DNA from: Elizabethkingia bruuniana
GTDB lineage: Bacteria > Bacteroidota > Bacteroidia > Flavobacteriales > Weeksellaceae
NCBI RefSeq assembly: GCF_002024805.1
Contig: NZ_CP014337.1
Location: 2,418,001-2,482,000, forward strand
DNA length: 64,000 nucleotides
Reading direction: 5' to 3'
Below, in pieces: positions 8,270 to 17,754 of the stretch. The notes under the pieces were generated by a model. The model did not search any database and was not told where the DNA came from. It was given only the letters and a program-made list of their open reading frames with translations. The stretch's first letter is position 1, and each line of letters opens with the position of its first letter. The position numbers and the translations under genes were made by a program.

Positions 8270-9427
8270 ATGCTGGAATTACTTGTCGCTATATACGCCG
8301 GAATATGCTGGTTATTTATAAAAAAACTGAAGCTTATTCCATGGACTTTCACTACACAGGTCGTTGTTTATTCTCTTCCTATATTTGGAAGCATTGCTCT
8401 GATACTGAGTCTTAACTATTTCTGCCCCATAACATCTGATGTTAAAGTAGGAAACAGAAGTGTAGATATTACAACCCAAATATTAGGAAAAGTAAAAAAG
8501 GTATATGTGAGCACCAATCAGGAAGTGAAAAAGGGCGATACCTTATTTGTACTGGACAGAGAGCCTTTTATACAGGAAATTAAATCTCTTGAAGCTAAAT
8601 TGAGTAATACAAAGGCTACGGTCAATTCATATAATGCCGATATTCAGGCTTCTTTGAAAAATATTACAGGATTACAGTCTCAGCTGGAATTGGCTAATAA
8701 AAGAGTGACTCAATACCAGGAACTCGTTGCTGCCGGAGCAGCCAATAAGTTTGATCTGGAGCAGGCTGTTACAAACGCTCGTGATTTGCAATCTCGTATT
8801 AGTGCTGCACAATCCCAGCAACAATCATTAGAAACCAAATACAACGCCTCTTATAATGGAGAAAACTCTTCAGTATCTGAAATTCAGGCTAAACTGGATC
8901 AGGCTAAATGGAATCTATCGCAAACTATTGTCTTAGCACCTACAGATGGTATAATTCCCAACGTTCAGCTAAACGAGGGCGCCATCATGGCGCCCTTCAA
9001 ATCCGCCTTTGTTTTAATCCAGAAACAACAATCTGTAATTGGATTCTTTGCTCAGAATGAGTTAGAAACAGTAAAAAAAGGAGACGAAGTTGAACTGGCC
9101 CTTAAAACAGAACCGGGAAAAGTTGTCAAAGCCAGATTAGAGTATGTGATTGACGCCACCAGTCAAGGAATTATGAATAATGCAGGAGGAATGCTGGGAG
9201 GAAACGGCTCTACTGCAGGCTTACCGGACACTGCAAGAGTATTGCCTGAAACAGATGGAAAACTTATTGCAAAGTTTGTATTAGAAGATAGCCAAAAACA
9301 ACTAACCGTTGGAGCAAGAGGAACAGCAGTCATATATTCCGATCATATAAAACCATTGCATCTTATCCGAAAAGTAATGGTACGTGTGAACAGTAAAATA
9401 AACTTCCTGATTCCTAAACTCCACTAA
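8270..9427 (+). CDS. HlyD-family membrane fusion protein (YiaV/EmrA-like)
   Basis: A 385-residue periplasmic adaptor. Two N-terminal membrane stretches (residues 1-22 and 24-46) are followed by a biotinyl-lipoyl half (GKVKKVYVSTNQEVKKGDTLFVLD), then a long alpha-hairpin (about 95-205, Gln/Ala-rich coiled coil) and the second lipoyl half (APTDGIIPNVQLNEGAIM). A beta-barrel region with Gly-rich GGMLGGNGSTAG comes last. It should link an inner-membrane component to the outer-membrane channel encoded directly after it (1-base gap). No pump gene is adjacent, so the transporter partner is either the small DUF3302 protein or encoded elsewhere. Confidence 0.88.
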   Translation: MLELLVAIYAGICWLFIKKLKLIPWTFTTQVVVYSLPIFGSIALILSLNYFCPITSDVKVGNRSVDITTQILGKVKKVYVSTNQEVKKGDTLFVLDREPFIQEIKSLEAKLSNTKATVNSYNADIQASLKNITGLQSQLELANKRVTQYQELVAAGAANKFDLEQAVTNARDLQSRISAAQSQQQSLETKYNASYNGENSSVSEIQAKLDQAKWNLSQTIVLAPTDGIIPNVQLNEGAIMAPFKSAFVLIQKQQSVIGFFAQNELETVKKGDEVELALKTEPGKVVKARLEYVIDATSQGIMNNAGGMLGGNGSTAGLPDTARVLPETDGKLIAKFVLEDSQKQLTVGARGTAVIYSDHIKPLHLIRKVMVRVNSKINFLIPKLH

Positions 9428-9428
9428 C

Positions 9429-10829
9429 ATGTATAAAAAGTTAATTATATTGGGGATAATTTCCGTGAGCTTAACTTCTTGTATCGGATACAAAGAAGCG
9501 ACTAAAGAAACAACAGATTATTTAAAAGAGAAAAGTGAAATAATCTCTAATATTAAAATTCCTGATGACTGGATTTTCGACAGAAATGCTCTGTCAGATT
9601 CGTTTTCCTATGAATGGATTAATGATCTTAAATCTCCGCAATTAGAAGCACTGATTAATGAAGGGATGTTGTACAATGCAGATATTATCATTGCAAAAGA
9701 AAGACTTAATCAGGTTGAATTGGCAATGGAAATTGCAGGAACCGATCTCTACCCAAGCATTAATGCTGTTGCTAATACATCTAATAACCTTATCAGCGGC
9801 AGTCAGATTAGAAGTCTGGCACTAAAAGCCAATTGGGAATTAGACATCTGGGGAAAAAGAAAATCTTCACAAATGGCCAGTACAAGTGATTACTTTTCAG
9901 CAGTACATCAAAATATTCTGCTACGCCAGTCCATTGCCGGTATGATAGCCAAGGCTTATTTTCTGAATATCGCAGGTAATATTCAGGAAGATAAAATTGA
10001 AAGTTATATTCAGGAATCCCAAAATCTGGAAAAACTATATACTATACAGAAAAAAGTAGGTACGGCCAATGCACTGGATTTATCAAATATCTCGGCTGAA
10101 ATTATTTCTTTGAAGGGGTATCTGGAAAAGGTAAAAAATGCCAATATCCAATCCAGAAGGACTCTTGAATTGCTTACAGGAAAATATCCGGAAGGAAAGC
10201 TAACAACACAGGACGCTTTTAATCCTGTAAAAAATAAAATTCCGGAATCTATCCCGTTGAATCTTTTAGAAAAAAGACCTGATATACTGGTTCAGCATTT
10301 CAAAATAGAGAAAGCTTTCTATGAAGTACAGCAAGCCAATGCAGCAAGGCTTCCTTCTCTTAATATAAGTGCTTCTTTCGGGACAGCAGGAAGCAATGTA
10401 GATGCTATAAATTCTTTGTTTTCCAATCCATTATTAAAAGTGGGTGGCGGATTGGTTTCACCATTATTTAACAACGGAAAGCTCAAAAAGAATGTGGAGG
10501 TAAAAAACTCCCAACAAAAACAGACTGTAGAAGAATATTCAAAAACAGTTCTGAACGCTTTGAGTGAAACAGAATCAGCTTTAGCAAATTTACGTTCTGT
10601 TGAAAAGCAAATTGGCTATAATCAAAATGCTATAGATGAGCTTAAAAGCAACATTACATTAACTCATAAACAGATAAAAGTAGGTACCAGCAATAGTTTT
10701 GTACTAATCCGAAAGCAAAGGGATCTTCTAAAAAACGAAATGAATCTCATTAATCTGGAACTGCAAAACAGAATAGAGCGTATTAATCTGTATATGGCCT
10801 TAGGTGCAGAAAACCTCATATCATTATAA
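9429..10829 (+). CDS. TolC-like outer-membrane efflux lipoprotein (OprM/NodT type)
   Basis: 466 residues with a lipoprotein signal (lipobox LTSC, C18) and two OEP repeats (about residues 60-250 and 265-460). SLALKANWELDIWGKRK and the second-repeat LLEKRPDILVQHFKIEKAFYEVQQANAARLPSLN are hallmark segments of the OprM/NodT family. The trimer forms the outer-membrane channel and periplasmic tunnel. It is the last gene of the DUF3302-HlyD-OMF operon and is followed by a perfect hairpin terminator. Confidence 0.93.
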   Translation: MYKKLIILGIISVSLTSCIGYKEATKETTDYLKEKSEIISNIKIPDDWIFDRNALSDSFSYEWINDLKSPQLEALINEGMLYNADIIIAKERLNQVELAMEIAGTDLYPSINAVANTSNNLISGSQIRSLALKANWELDIWGKRKSSQMASTSDYFSAVHQNILLRQSIAGMIAKAYFLNIAGNIQEDKIESYIQESQNLEKLYTIQKKVGTANALDLSNISAEIISLKGYLEKVKNANIQSRRTLELLTGKYPEGKLTTQDAFNPVKNKIPESIPLNLLEKRPDILVQHFKIEKAFYEVQQANAARLPSLNISASFGTAGSNVDAINSLFSNPLLKVGGGLVSPLFNNGKLKKNVEVKNSQQKQTVEEYSKTVLNALSETESALANLRSVEKQIGYNQNAIDELKSNITLTHKQIKVGTSNSFVLIRKQRDLLKNEMNLINLELQNRIERINLYMALGAENLISL

Positions 10830-10841
10830 TTTTTTCAAAAA

Positions 10842-10870
10842 AAAAGAAGTCAGATTATCTGACTTCTTTT
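10842..10870. terminator. Bidirectional terminator between the efflux operon and GH20 gene
   Basis: A perfect 13-bp stem (AAAAGAAGTCAGA) with a TTA loop. T-runs lie on both strands, between convergent genes ending at 10829 and 10897. Confidence 0.9.
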
Positions 10871-10896
10871 CTATATATAAACGGTTGTATAAATAA

Positions 10897-13143
10897 TTAG
10901 TTTACTGCAATCTCATCTACAAATAACCATGCGTTATTACCTGCACCAGCTTTTCCGTCAGCAACCTTCCCTATGTTTTTAATTTCAACTTTTATAAACT
11001 GTGCTGTTTGTTTCGGGAAGTTAATCACTACAACTCCGTTACTCTGCTGAATAGTTGCTGCATCTACACTTTTTACTTCTCTAAAGTCAGTTCCGTTATC
11101 AGAAACATAAACTTTAGCAGATGAAGGCCAATAGATCCAGCTTCCAGGACGTTCTAATGTAGAAAACTGAACGCTGGTAAAATCTGTTTTAGCACCAAAA
11201 TCTATAGTTGCTACAACATCTTTACCGGAAAAACCTAACCATGATTTACCATGATTTTTCATATTCCCGCGGATACCATCTACTAAAGAAGCTGCACCAC
11301 CTGTTGAATAAGCTTCGCTAGGCTGCTTTTCCAAAGTAATTTTCTTACCCGTAGACTTTGTAATCAAGAAATCCTGACTTGTTACTGCGCTTGCTTTTTT
11401 ACCATTTTCAAAATAAGCTGCCTTTACAGTCATTGTTTTGTTTACCTCAATTGGTTTGCTGTATACATTAGACTGTAATGTAGGTTCAGATCCGTCTGTT
11501 GTATAACGGATATTTTCTGGCTGATTTGCAGAAGTAAGGTTAAAGAAAATCTTGCCATCCTTGGCCATAGATTTTCCATCTACTTCATAAATAGCTTTAC
11601 TATAGTCAACTCCTTTACGATCTAATATTTTGAAGTGCTGAATAACTCTTCCTTCAAAGTTCTTGTATTCATCCGGGTTAGATGTTCCCCATGCCACTTC
11701 AGAAAGCGCCATCATTCTCGGGAAAATCATATGCTGTACATGTTTGAAATCCAGAATATATTCCGTCCACAGATTCCCTTGTGTTCCCCAGATATATTTT
11801 GCCTGTTCTGGTGTTAATTCTTTTGGAATAGGATTATAAGCATATACTTTAGGCAGTCTCAGATCTCCGCCAATAGCAATTGGTTCTGTATCCGGGCTTC
11901 CCTGATAGTAATCGAAATAGTTGGTAGATGTAGGCGTCATAATAGCCTTATGTCCTGTTTTAGCAGCATGTATTCCGCCTTCAATACCAGTCCAACTCAT
12001 TACAGTTGCATTTGGAGCAAGACCTCCTTCCAGAATTTCATCCCAGCCAATAATCTGCTTCCCTTTAGAGTTGATGTACTTCTCCATACGGGTAACAAAA
12101 TAACTCTGAAGATGAAGTTCGTCTTTCAGGTTAAGTTTCTTGATAAGATCCTGAGCAAACTGGCTTTCTTTCCAGCGTTTTTTAGGAGCCTCGTCTCCAC
12201 CAATATGAATATACTGATACGGGAACAACGGAACTACCTCATCAATTACACCTTCTAAGAATTTGAAAGTTTCTTCTTTAGGACAGAAAATATCATCCAT
12301 TACCCCCCAGGTTTTACCAACTTTAAAAGGTCCGTCTGTACATCCCAGATTAGGATAAGCTGCTAAAGCTGCCAATGCGTGCCCCGGCATTTCTATTTCA
12401 GGAATAACATCGATATGAAGCTTCTTTGCATAAGCTACAACATCTTTTATTTGTTCCTGTGTATAGAAGCCTCCGTATCTCTTATCATCGAATTTCATGT
12501 CGATATAGCGACCAACTTGTGATCCGTCCCTCCATGCTCCGACCTCGGTAAGCTTAGGATATTTTTTTATTTCGATTCTCCATCCCTGGTCATCTGTAAG
12601 GTGCCAGTGGAATTTATTGTATTTATATGCAGCAAGGTAATCCAGATAGTTTTTCACTTCATCAGCATTGAAGAAATGACGGCTTACATCCAGCATCATT
12701 CCTCTGTAAGCAAACTTAGGATAATCCTCAATCTCTAAATAAGGAATTTTAAGATCAGCTTTATGTTCTTCTACTAATTGTAAAAGTGTTTGCACTCCAT
12801 AGAATAGACCTTGATTATCGTAACCGGAAATATTAATTCCCTTATCGTTTATAGTTAAAGTATAATACCCATCCTTTTGCTTTGCATCTTTTTTCAAAAG
12901 AGTAAAGGTTACATTGGCTTTCGGGGATAATTTATAATCCTGTCCTGTAATACTTTTCAGTTGCTTCTGTAAGTATACAGCTTCCGGAATAGCTTTGGAT
13001 GACTGAATAGAAATATTATTGAAATTGTAAACAGATTGTTGTACTGTTATTTTCTGGGGCTTGGGAATAATTGAGTTTTGCCCGTATGTTGCTGTCCCCA
13101 CAGATAAAGCAGCCAACAGGACCATGGAATTAAGTTTTTTCAT
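10897..13143 (-). CDS. Beta-N-acetylhexosaminidase, GH20, with C-terminal carbohydrate-binding region
   Basis: A 748-residue secreted enzyme that removes terminal beta-GlcNAc/GalNAc from glycans and chito-oligosaccharides. Signal peptide is residues 1-21 (ends TYGQ). The GH20b N-domain spans about 25-145. The catalytic barrel spans about 148-500, with FHWHLTDDQGWR and HIGGDEAPKKRW; the substrate-assisted Asp/Glu pair is D317-E318. A chitobiase C-terminal-like beta-sandwich (YTTDGSEPT) follows near 545-600, and then an F5/8C-type (CBM32-like) domain at about 610-748. It lies 68 bases downstream of an acyltransferase gene and may be co-transcribed with it. Confidence 0.94.
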   Translation of the reverse strand: MKKLNSMVLLAALSVGTATYGQNSIIPKPQKITVQQSVYNFNNISIQSSKAIPEAVYLQKQLKSITGQDYKLSPKANVTFTLLKKDAKQKDGYYTLTINDKGINISGYDNQGLFYGVQTLLQLVEEHKADLKIPYLEIEDYPKFAYRGMMLDVSRHFFNADEVKNYLDYLAAYKYNKFHWHLTDDQGWRIEIKKYPKLTEVGAWRDGSQVGRYIDMKFDDKRYGGFYTQEQIKDVVAYAKKLHIDVIPEIEMPGHALAALAAYPNLGCTDGPFKVGKTWGVMDDIFCPKEETFKFLEGVIDEVVPLFPYQYIHIGGDEAPKKRWKESQFAQDLIKKLNLKDELHLQSYFVTRMEKYINSKGKQIIGWDEILEGGLAPNATVMSWTGIEGGIHAAKTGHKAIMTPTSTNYFDYYQGSPDTEPIAIGGDLRLPKVYAYNPIPKELTPEQAKYIWGTQGNLWTEYILDFKHVQHMIFPRMMALSEVAWGTSNPDEYKNFEGRVIQHFKILDRKGVDYSKAIYEVDGKSMAKDGKIFFNLTSANQPENIRYTTDGSEPTLQSNVYSKPIEVNKTMTVKAAYFENGKKASAVTSQDFLITKSTGKKITLEKQPSEAYSTGGAASLVDGIRGNMKNHGKSWLGFSGKDVVATIDFGAKTDFTSVQFSTLERPGSWIYWPSSAKVYVSDNGTDFREVKSVDAATIQQSNGVVVINFPKQTAQFIKVEIKNIGKVADGKAGAGNNAWLFVDEIAVN

Positions 13144-13211
13144 ATTACTGATTTTAACAAAGATAGTTTAATTTTTTCTTATTCTTAATAGCGATTAAAA
13201 TTGGGAATCAC

Positions 13212-14348
13212 CTACTTCACAAAGCGTCTCGTTAATTTATTAGAGCTTAGCAATTCTGTTACTCCATAGCTCACTAAAAAGCTTACAATAGCAATACATA
13301 AAATTCTGACAGTTGCCGGGAGAAATTCCAGATGAAGAAACACGTCTGTAAAAGCTTGTACAAGGATAAAATGGCACAGGAAAATACCAAATGTTGCCGA
13401 TGACAGATTCTTCAATAATTTAGATTCTTTAATATTGATTTTCTGGAAAACAATAAACATTGCAAACGTCATCATTGCAACATTTATATTACAGAAATAC
13501 CATACAATTTCCAGATTGGCATAATTAGCCGGAAAATACTTTTGGGTAATAAGAAACCCTGAGAAAGTAATTCCGTATCCTACGATAAATAAAGGTATCG
13601 CTACAGCCAGTGTTTTATTCCAAGACCAGTTCAGCGGATATTTTACCAGATAGTAGGCTAAAATAATATAACCTAAAAACCCGGAAAAGTAGTAAAAAGT
13701 TCCAAACTCATTCCAATTGCATACACCCCAAATCCCTGCATTATCATAATTACCCGTATAGCCCAGCAGAGGAGCTGCCATTTTAATATAAGGTGCTATA
13801 AGCGATACAACCCAGAAGCTCAAGAAGAGGCGAATATCCTTAGCAGAAGCAGTATTCAGCCATACTCCTATAATGGGAATGAACAAATAAACACCTATCA
13901 ACATATAAAGATACCACAACGGCGTTGTATCATAATTAAAATTAAAAATCGATGTTCCAATCTTCTTCAATGTAGCTTGCCATGTAAAATTAGAAAGGTC
14001 GATCACTGCGCTGGTACTTGCCTTTATATAGTTTAGATACAGAAAAAACAGCAAAGGCAGTACAACAGACCAAAAGACCAGAGGAATTACAATACGTCCT
14101 ATTCTCTTTTTGTAAAATGTGGAAAGATCTGTAGTTACCGGAAACAAAAGTATTCCGGACATCATGGCAAACAACGGAACACAAGCCCGTACAAGACTTC
14201 CCCAGAAAACTCCGGTATGAAAGCTAAAGCTGTTATCAAAAGATCCGACAAAGGCATCGCAGCTATGTGAAATAATAACCATAAAACACGCAACAATGCG
14301 CAGTAAGTCTACCCAGGGAATGTAGGTTCGCCCCGTTTGAGTTTTCAT
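13212..14348 (-). CDS. Integral-membrane acyltransferase (Acyl_transf_3 family)
   Basis: A 378-residue protein with about ten membrane helices, of the acyltransferase-3 type that O-acetylates or O-acylates surface sugars. The N-terminal segment WVDLLRIVACFMVIISHSCDAF carries the expected helix-1 motif with the conserved His at SHS. Conserved Arg residues (RIVACF, KKRIGRIVIPL) sit at cytoplasmic ends. Similar proteins modify peptidoglycan, LPS or exopolysaccharide; no substrate can be read here. It is just upstream of the GH20 gene and divergent from the GH123-like gene. Confidence 0.88.
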   Translation of the reverse strand: MKTQTGRTYIPWVDLLRIVACFMVIISHSCDAFVGSFDNSFSFHTGVFWGSLVRACVPLFAMMSGILLFPVTTDLSTFYKKRIGRIVIPLVFWSVVLPLLFFLYLNYIKASTSAVIDLSNFTWQATLKKIGTSIFNFNYDTTPLWYLYMLIGVYLFIPIIGVWLNTASAKDIRLFLSFWVVSLIAPYIKMAAPLLGYTGNYDNAGIWGVCNWNEFGTFYYFSGFLGYIILAYYLVKYPLNWSWNKTLAVAIPLFIVGYGITFSGFLITQKYFPANYANLEIVWYFCNINVAMMTFAMFIVFQKINIKESKLLKNLSSATFGIFLCHFILVQAFTDVFLHLEFLPATVRILCIAIVSFLVSYGVTELLSSNKLTRRFVK

Positions 14349-14536
14349 ATTTTCGGATTAGTTAGTTTTTAAGTCTACTAAAATAAGGAAGAAAAATGAA
14401 TTTATTATCCCGGATCACTATTTATAATCATAATCCAGTAAAAAACTCATGTTTTACATTAAATACAAAACAATTTGTTATATAAGGTGGTTTTCTATAA
14501 TTTTATCCGGACTAAACCATGACATTTCAATTAATT

Positions 14537-16318
14537 ATGAATGAGATAAGATTGTATGCACTTTTTTGTCTGAGTGCTCTTGCAGGATTTTCCAATAGGA
14601 TACCTGCCCAACAGATAGAATGGAACAAAGGCCAGACCTTTACAGAAGCTTCTATGAAAACAAAAGGATATGAAGAAACGTGGAAAGGCATAACTCCCGG
14701 TTTACACAGTTCTTTTGTGAGTATTGATAAACGTTACAGTAAAGACCAGGCCCCTGTCATTATAAAGAACAATACCATTTCCTTAAAAGGATGGAAGGGT
14801 GAACGTCTGTCTGCTCAGGTATTACTATGGACAACAGATCCTGTATCGGATATTAAAATGCAGATATCCGACTTCACTGCTAAAAGTGGAAAAAAAATAG
14901 GATCCATAGGTTATGCCAGATTTGAACGCTACATAGTAACAGATGAATTCGGTCCCGGATGCGGATGGCGAAAGCCTGAAGATTTTAGTTCTTCATTGTC
15001 TCCGGATATGCTGGACGACCTCACCTCGTTCAGTATAGAAAAAAAAGAGGTAAGACCTGTATGGATCACGATAAATATTCCGAAAAATGCCGCAAAAGGG
15101 GCTTACAATGCTAAAGTGTTAATCACCTCTCCTACAACAAAACAACAAGAACTCAACATATCTCTGGATGTTATTGACATGCTTCTTCCGGAACCTGCAA
15201 AATGGACATTCCATCTCGACCAATGGCAGCATCCTTCGGCAGTAGCTCGTGTAAATAAAGTACCTGTCTGGAGTGATGAACACTTCAAGGCGCTAAAACC
15301 ACAAATGCAAATGCTGGCAAATCTGGGACAGAAAGTGATTACCACTACCCTGAATAAAGATCCATGGCATGTACAGACCTTTGATCCATACGAGGATATG
15401 ATTATCTGGACCAAGGAAAAGGACGGAAGCTGGTCTTATGATTATACAGTATTCGATAAATGGGTATCTTTTATGATGGATCTGGGGATAAAAAAAATGA
15501 TCAACTGTTACTCTATTGTTCCTTGGAATAACGAAATCCATTATAAAGATGCTGCAACGGGCAAATTTGTTGATGTTGTTGCCAAACCGGCTACCGATGA
15601 ATTCACAAAGATATGGGAGCCTTTTCTGAAAGACTTTGTAAAACATCAAAAGAAAAAAGGGTGGCTGAAGATTACCAATATAGCATTGGATGAAAGAGAT
15701 AAAAATGAAATGGGTGCAGCCTTTGCCCTTATCAAAAAAGTAGCTCCGGAACTGGGTGTTTCTTATGCAGACAACCAGCAGACCTTTAAGCGTTATCCGG
15801 ACAGTAAGGATGTAAGCACAGCAGTACAACATCCATTATCTCCTCAGGACTTAAAAGACCGAAATTCCAGAGGGCTTAATACAACCTTTTATGTTTATTG
15901 CGGAAACAACTTCCCTAACCAGTTTACTTTCTCGGATCCGGCAGAATCTACTTATATGGGCTGGTATGCAATGGCTGCAGGATATAATGGTGCATTGCGT
16001 TGGGCATTTAATTCCTGGGTGGAAAATCCTTTGGTGGATTCCAGATTCAGAACCTGGCCAGCCGGAGACACATATATTGCTTATCCACAGGCAAGAAGTT
16101 CCATTCGCTATGAACGATTATTAGAAGGTATACAGGATTATGAAAAAGTATCGATTGTAAAAAAGCTCCTGCAAGAAAAGAAAGAAACTGAAAAATTAAA
16201 AGCACTGGACAATGCCATCAGTAAGCTTAGCAACGATAAACGTCATGATGGTTGGAATCAGGATCTGAATACCGCTAAAGAACTTCTGAACAACATCTCT
16301 GAATCAATGACTAAATAG
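14537..16318 (+). CDS. GH123-like glycosidase (DUF4091 domain), putative beta-N-acetylgalactosaminidase
   Basis: 593 residues from the chosen ATG, which puts a signal peptide (MNEIRLYALFCLSALAGF...) at the N-terminus; an in-frame ATG 18 bases earlier is also possible. An N-terminal beta-sandwich (about 40-205) precedes a TIM-barrel region of the DUF4091/GH123 catalytic type, with the adjacent acid pair D385-E386 in IALDERD and the downstream WAFNSWVENPLVDSRFRTWPAGDTYIAYP block. GH123 enzymes release beta-GalNAc by substrate-assisted catalysis using an Asp-Glu pair. Divergent from the acyltransferase, it fits a GlcNAc/GalNAc glycan-degrading neighbourhood. The family is fairly sure; exact specificity is inference. 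Confidence 0.8.
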   Translation: MNEIRLYALFCLSALAGFSNRIPAQQIEWNKGQTFTEASMKTKGYEETWKGITPGLHSSFVSIDKRYSKDQAPVIIKNNTISLKGWKGERLSAQVLLWTTDPVSDIKMQISDFTAKSGKKIGSIGYARFERYIVTDEFGPGCGWRKPEDFSSSLSPDMLDDLTSFSIEKKEVRPVWITINIPKNAAKGAYNAKVLITSPTTKQQELNISLDVIDMLLPEPAKWTFHLDQWQHPSAVARVNKVPVWSDEHFKALKPQMQMLANLGQKVITTTLNKDPWHVQTFDPYEDMIIWTKEKDGSWSYDYTVFDKWVSFMMDLGIKKMINCYSIVPWNNEIHYKDAATGKFVDVVAKPATDEFTKIWEPFLKDFVKHQKKKGWLKITNIALDERDKNEMGAAFALIKKVAPELGVSYADNQQTFKRYPDSKDVSTAVQHPLSPQDLKDRNSRGLNTTFYVYCGNNFPNQFTFSDPAESTYMGWYAMAAGYNGALRWAFNSWVENPLVDSRFRTWPAGDTYIAYPQARSSIRYERLLEGIQDYEKVSIVKKLLQEKKETEKLKALDNAISKLSNDKRHDGWNQDLNTAKELLNNISESMTK

Positions 16319-16423
16319 AACAAATTCATTAATATACCTGATAAACAGAACTATAGTAAGATTCTGGCCTATATAAAAATGCTATTAAATTTTACTATTC
16401 TAAATTTTGACTTGCTATAAAAC

Positions 16424-16454
16424 GCATAATATTGCAAAAATTGCAATATTATGC
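16424..16454. promoter_or_regulatory. Operator-like palindrome upstream of the MFS permease (DeoR-type site 1)
   Basis: Perfect inverted repeat: arm GCATAATATTGC (16424-16435), 7-base spacer, arm GCAATATTATGC (16443-16454). Two further flanking base pairs extend it to 16421-16457. It lies 22 bases upstream of the -7 box, where it would cover the -33 region, so it is placed for repression. Its architecture equals that of the site at 18335-18365. Confidence 0.75.
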
Positions 16455-16476
16455 GTTAAACTTAAATAATTATCAA

Positions 16477-16484
16477 TAGTTTTG
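16477..16484 (+). promoter_or_regulatory. -7 box of the MFS permease promoter
   Basis: TAGTTTTG matches the Bacteroidetes TAnnTTTG consensus 16 bases before the ATG. No good -33 TTG is seen; that region overlaps the palindrome. Confidence 0.6.
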
Positions 16485-16500
16485 CATCCAGTTAATTTAT

Positions 16501-17694
16501 ATGGAAATGCAAACTCTATTAGTCAAACCTCCCCAAGCAAGAAATGCCATAAGGTTTATTTTCTTTGTCTGTGGTCTTGGACTTGCCAGCTGGGCACCAA
16601 TGGTTCCCTATGTCAAAATGAAGCTTGGAATCGATGACGGTATTCTGGGACTCTTAATGCTTCTTATCGGAGGCGGAGCACTCTTTATTATGCCCTTCTC
16701 AGCGATTCTCTTGAATAAATTCGGGACACGGAAAGTTATTTTTTTTTCCGGAATCTCTCTTGCTGCTGTCTTACCCGTTTTATTAATTGCCAATTCAGTT
16801 CCGGCTATAGTTATAGCACTCTTTTGCTTTGGCATGTGTATGGGAGGAATTGAAGTATCAGCAAATGCACATTCTATCCTCGTACAAAAGTTATATGATA
16901 AGCCTATTCTTTCCGGATTACACGGAATCTTCAGTGTTGGTGGATTAACCGGATCACTAGTTCCCGGATTACTGATGAAAGCTGGATTAGAAGCTATTTA
17001 TGTAATGATATTTATATCCATACTTATTCTGATAATTATGCTTTTAATGCATAAAAAACTCTATGCGCGGACAGATGAAGCAAAAATTAATAATTTTCAC
17101 AACCATGGAGCGACAGCTAAAAATCAGTCAAAATGGTCCGGATGGATTAATCCGAATGTTTTATTTCTTGGAGCACTTTGTTTTTGTGCCTATCTTGCTG
17201 AAGGTTCAATGTTGGACTGGAGCGCTGTTTTTCTTCATGATGAAAAGAAAGCTCCCCTGGAAATAGCAGGGATAGGCTACGCATCCTTTTCTATATCTAT
17301 GGCTTTTATGAGACTTTTTGGAGACAAACTAATCGTACATCTGAATCACAATACTGTTGTTATTGCAGGCAGCCTCCTTGCTGTTGCAGGATTAGTTATT
17401 GCAGTTATTTCCCCCTCATATCCGGGAGCTTTAGTCGGATTTACAATATTAGGTCTTGGTGCTTCTAATATCGTTCCGGTACTATTTAGCCATGCCGGAG
17501 ACCTGAAGGGAATAAGCAGTTCCGCCAGCATTCCTGTAATGTCTACTATGGGACATTCCGGACAATTATTAGGCCCTGCGTTATTAGGAGGAGTTGCTGA
17601 ATACTATGGAATCTCTGCATCCCTGTTATTAGTTGCTTTCCTTATGCTGCTTCTTTGTATATCCTATTATATTAAACAGAAAAAAGTACAGTAA
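16501..17694 (+). CDS. MFS transporter, sugar-permease-like
   Basis: A 397-residue, 12-helix major facilitator protein of the FucP/YbjJ-like branch. It shows GLASWAPMVPYVKMKLGIDDGILGLLML at the N-terminus, the RK loop motif after helix 2 (LNKFGTRKV) and a Gly-rich second half (GFTILGLGASNIVPVLFSHAGDLKG). It probably imports a sugar or nucleoside by proton symport, or exports a sugar phosphate-related compound. The palindrome ahead of it is the twin of the one between the nucleotidase and DeoR genes, so its likely inducer is a metabolite sensed by that DeoR protein. No sugar kinase lies nearby. Confidence 0.85.
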   Translation: MEMQTLLVKPPQARNAIRFIFFVCGLGLASWAPMVPYVKMKLGIDDGILGLLMLLIGGGALFIMPFSAILLNKFGTRKVIFFSGISLAAVLPVLLIANSVPAIVIALFCFGMCMGGIEVSANAHSILVQKLYDKPILSGLHGIFSVGGLTGSLVPGLLMKAGLEAIYVMIFISILILIIMLLMHKKLYARTDEAKINNFHNHGATAKNQSKWSGWINPNVLFLGALCFCAYLAEGSMLDWSAVFLHDEKKAPLEIAGIGYASFSISMAFMRLFGDKLIVHLNHNTVVIAGSLLAVAGLVIAVISPSYPGALVGFTILGLGASNIVPVLFSHAGDLKGISSSASIPVMSTMGHSGQLLGPALLGGVAEYYGISASLLLVAFLMLLLCISYYIKQKKVQ

Positions 17695-17712
17695 TACAGA
17701 ATCATTAAAAAG

Positions 17713-17754
17713 AATACCAGCATATTACATTCACAATATGCTGGTATTTTTTTT
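17713..17754. terminator. Bidirectional terminator between MFS and nucleotidase genes
   Basis: A 14-bp stem (AATACCAGCATATT) with an 8-base loop and T-run, shared by convergent genes ending at 17694 and 17753. Confidence 0.88.

Noticed and set aside
8969-8994. GGGCGCCATCATGGCGCCC hairpin inside the HlyD gene as a possible regulatory element
   Set aside because: It is a striking palindrome but lies in coding sequence for the conserved NEGAIMAPF segment of the lipoyl half, which explains the bases well enough.
15293-15832. 179-codon minus-strand frame inside the GH123-like gene
   Set aside because: Antisense shadow; the plus-strand frame has a signal peptide and recognisable catalytic motifs.
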